Assembly (NCBI RefSeq): GCF_000285535.1
Contig: NZ_HE610986.1
Location: 1,017,915 to 1,081,914, forward strand
Length of the DNA: 64,000 nucleotides
Direction: 5' to 3'
Source: Bacillus timonensis
GTDB lineage: Bacteria; Bacillota; Bacilli; Bacillales; Bacillaceae_L
Position 1 is the first letter of the stretch. Each line of letters begins with the position of its first letter. The position numbers and the translations under genes were made by a program. Below are positions 62,713-64,000 of this stretch, piece after piece. The notes below the pieces were generated by a model that saw only the letters and a program-made list of their open reading frames with translations, made no database searches and was not told the origin of the DNA.

Positions 62713-63903
62713 TTGGAAAGAGTAGTTGGAACAGTTGTAAGAGGTTTACGTGGACCAATTATCAATAAAGGCGATAACATTGAGCAAATGGTTGTTGAAA
62801 CTGTATTAACAGCTTCTGAAGTTGAAGGTTTTGCTATTCAAGACAAAGATATCGTTACAATTACTGAATCGATTGTTGCTCGTGCACAAGGAAACTATGC
62901 AACAATTAACGATATTGCACAGGATGTACAAGCTAAGTTTGGCGATGACACTGTCGGCGTGATTTTTCCAATTTTAAGCCGTAACCGTTTTGCAATCTGT
63001 CTTCGTGGGATTGCAAAAGGTGCAAAAAAAATTGTTCTTATGTTAAGTTATCCTTCAGATGAAGTGGGTAACCATTTAGTTGATATTGATTTACTAGATG
63101 AAAAAGGCGTAAATCCTTGGACTGATGTATTAACAGAACAACAATTCCGTGAACTTTTCGGACATAATAAACATCCTTTTACTGGGGTGGATTACATTGA
63201 TTACTATAAATCATTAATCGAAGAATATGGGGTTGAATGTGAAGTCATTTTCTCAAATAACCCAAAAACCATTCTTGATTACACAAAGAGTGTACTAACT
63301 TGTGACATTCACACAAGATTCCGTACTAAGAAAATTTTAAAAGCAAACGGCGGCGAAAAAGTATATAGCCTTGATAATATTCTTTCAGAGTCAAATAACG
63401 GCAGCGGCTGTAACGAACAATATGGTTTACTTGGTTCAAATAAAGCAACTGAGGAAAGTGTGAAGCTATTCCCACGTAACTGCCAACCTATCGTTGATAA
63501 GATCCAAGAGGTTCTTAAAGAGAAAACTGGTAAAACGGTTGAAGTTATGGTGTACGGTGACGGTGCTTTTAAAGATCCTGTCGGAAAAATTTGGGAGCTT
63601 GCTGACCCAGTTGTTTCCCCTGCATACACAGCAGGTCTTGAAGGGACTCCAAATGAGGTTAAATTGAAGTATCTTGCTGATAACAATTTTGCTGACTTAA
63701 AAGGTGAAGAACTTAAAAAGGCTATCTCTGAGTTCATTGAAAACAAAGAAGGCGACCTTGTAGGGCAAATGGAAGCACAAGGCACAACACCTAGAAGACT
63801 TACTGACCTTATCGGTTCTCTTTCTGATTTAACATCAGGAAGTGGCGATAAAGGTACTCCATTCATCTACATCCAAGGTTATTTTGATAACTATACAAAA
63901 TAA
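62713..63903 (+). CDS. CofE-like (coenzyme F420-0:L-glutamate ligase family) protein
   Basis: The 396-aa protein resembles the F420 gamma-glutamyl ligase family. An N-terminal segment reads RVVGTVVRGLRGPIINKGD, then GFAIQDKDIVTITESIVARAQGNY near residue 42, the family pattern in which DIVTITESIVAR binds substrate and metal. A Firmicute-type C-terminal half (VMVYGDGAFKDPVGKIWELADP near 280) follows. Bacillus is not known to make F420, so a different carboxylate-amine ligase reaction is likely. TTG 62713 lies eight bases after AGGAG; GTG 62704 overlaps that site. A terminator follows at once. Confidence 0.85.
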   Translation: MERVVGTVVRGLRGPIINKGDNIEQMVVETVLTASEVEGFAIQDKDIVTITESIVARAQGNYATINDIAQDVQAKFGDDTVGVIFPILSRNRFAICLRGIAKGAKKIVLMLSYPSDEVGNHLVDIDLLDEKGVNPWTDVLTEQQFRELFGHNKHPFTGVDYIDYYKSLIEEYGVECEVIFSNNPKTILDYTKSVLTCDIHTRFRTKKILKANGGEKVYSLDNILSESNNGSGCNEQYGLLGSNKATEESVKLFPRNCQPIVDKIQEVLKEKTGKTVEVMVYGDGAFKDPVGKIWELADPVVSPAYTAGLEGTPNEVKLKYLADNNFADLKGEELKKAISEFIENKEGDLVGQMEAQGTTPRRLTDLIGSLSDLTSGSGDKGTPFIYIQGYFDNYTK

Positions 63904-63915
63904 TAAAACAGCCAG

Positions 63916-63947
63916 TCCCTCGCGAAAGGATGCGGGGGATTTTTTTA
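63916..63947 (+). terminator. Intrinsic terminator after the CofE-like gene
   Basis: TCCCTCGC pairs with GCGGGGGA across an eight-base loop, then a run of T. The remaining 53 bp of the window show no gene. Confidence 0.9.
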
Positions 63948-64000
63948 TCGGAAACATGTTTCATTTTTACGGATTGTGGTATTCTCTTACTAAAAGAAAA

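Overview
The window is AT-rich chromosomal DNA from an endospore-forming member of the Bacillaceae (Bacillus or a close sister genus such as Neobacillus). This is inferred from strong AGGAGG-type ribosome binding sites, frequent GTG/TTG starts, two SpoIID/LytB-type genes, many intrinsic terminators, SAM-I and guanidine-I riboswitches, CodY-, Rex-, Fnr- and cre-like sites, and protein families whose closest recalled relatives are in Bacillus. I see no rRNA, tRNA, CRISPR array, prophage or intact insertion sequence. The left edge cuts a serine hydrolase gene; the right edge falls just past a complete gene.

Layout. 1-4.0 kb (minus): cell-wall amino-sugar recovery, with a BadF-type sugar kinase (MurK-like), a double GNAT, the MurNAc-6-P etherase MurQ and an AmiE-like serine hydrolase. 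4.1-7.5 kb: a SpoIID/LytB-domain protein and an M20 dipeptidase, then a four-unit 52-bp tandem array. 7.8-12.9 kb (minus): a sucrose regulon (LacI-type regulator, sucrose EIIBC, sucrose-6-P hydrolase, fructokinase) with four palindromic operators. 13-16.7 kb: two acetyltransferases, tryptophan 2,3-dioxygenase and a two-part ThrE-type exporter. 17-18.6 kb: a glutaminyl-tRNA synthetase, unusual for Bacillaceae. 18.6-24.8 kb: a frameshifted second SpoIID-like gene, an ABC exporter with a structured 3' region, and a PhoD-like phosphatase. 24.8-28.3 kb: the fructose operon fruR-fruK-fruA. 28.5-29.3 kb: a guanidine-I riboswitch with terminator, then the paired SMR exporter genes ykkC and ykkD. 29.4-37.3 kb: a GltC-like regulator divergent from gdhA, odhAB, and an Fnr/Crp regulator with a perfect Fnr-type palindrome upstream.

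37.4-46.9 kb is mostly cell-envelope material. It includes an EnvC-like M23 protein and a six-gene same-strand block: ATP-grasp ligase, MurE paralogue with an altered C-terminal domain, AsnB/AsnO-type amidotransferase, C39-like peptidase, Asp/Glu racemase and a small unknown protein. The combination resembles the parts list for D-Asp/D-Asn branching of peptidoglycan. 46.9-49.9 kb: acsA lies downstream of a complete SAM-I riboswitch with terminator, an unexpected pairing, and a DoxX gene is preceded by two Rex-like boxes. 49.9-53.5 kb: a 48-aa acidic lipoprotein, an aldo/keto reductase, an FtsZ paralogue lacking the C-terminal linker and tail peptide, and a LysM amidase. 53.6-63.9 kb: a GntR/FCD regulator, lactonase, HAD phosphatase, BrnQ with a CodY box, two metallophosphoesterases, a PAP2 phosphatase, a LysR regulator and a divergent CofE-like F420-ligase-family protein.

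The intergenic DNA is rich in small repeats: three copies of a ~115-bp dispersed element (one truncated), four copies of a REP-like GGGACGGTTCT hairpin, two elements bounded by GATGTTCAA/TTGAAC, and tandem arrays of 52-bp and 20-bp units. The strongest leads for new biology are the ATP-grasp/MurE-like/AsnO/racemase block, the tail-less FtsZ paralogue, and the SAM riboswitch in front of acsA.
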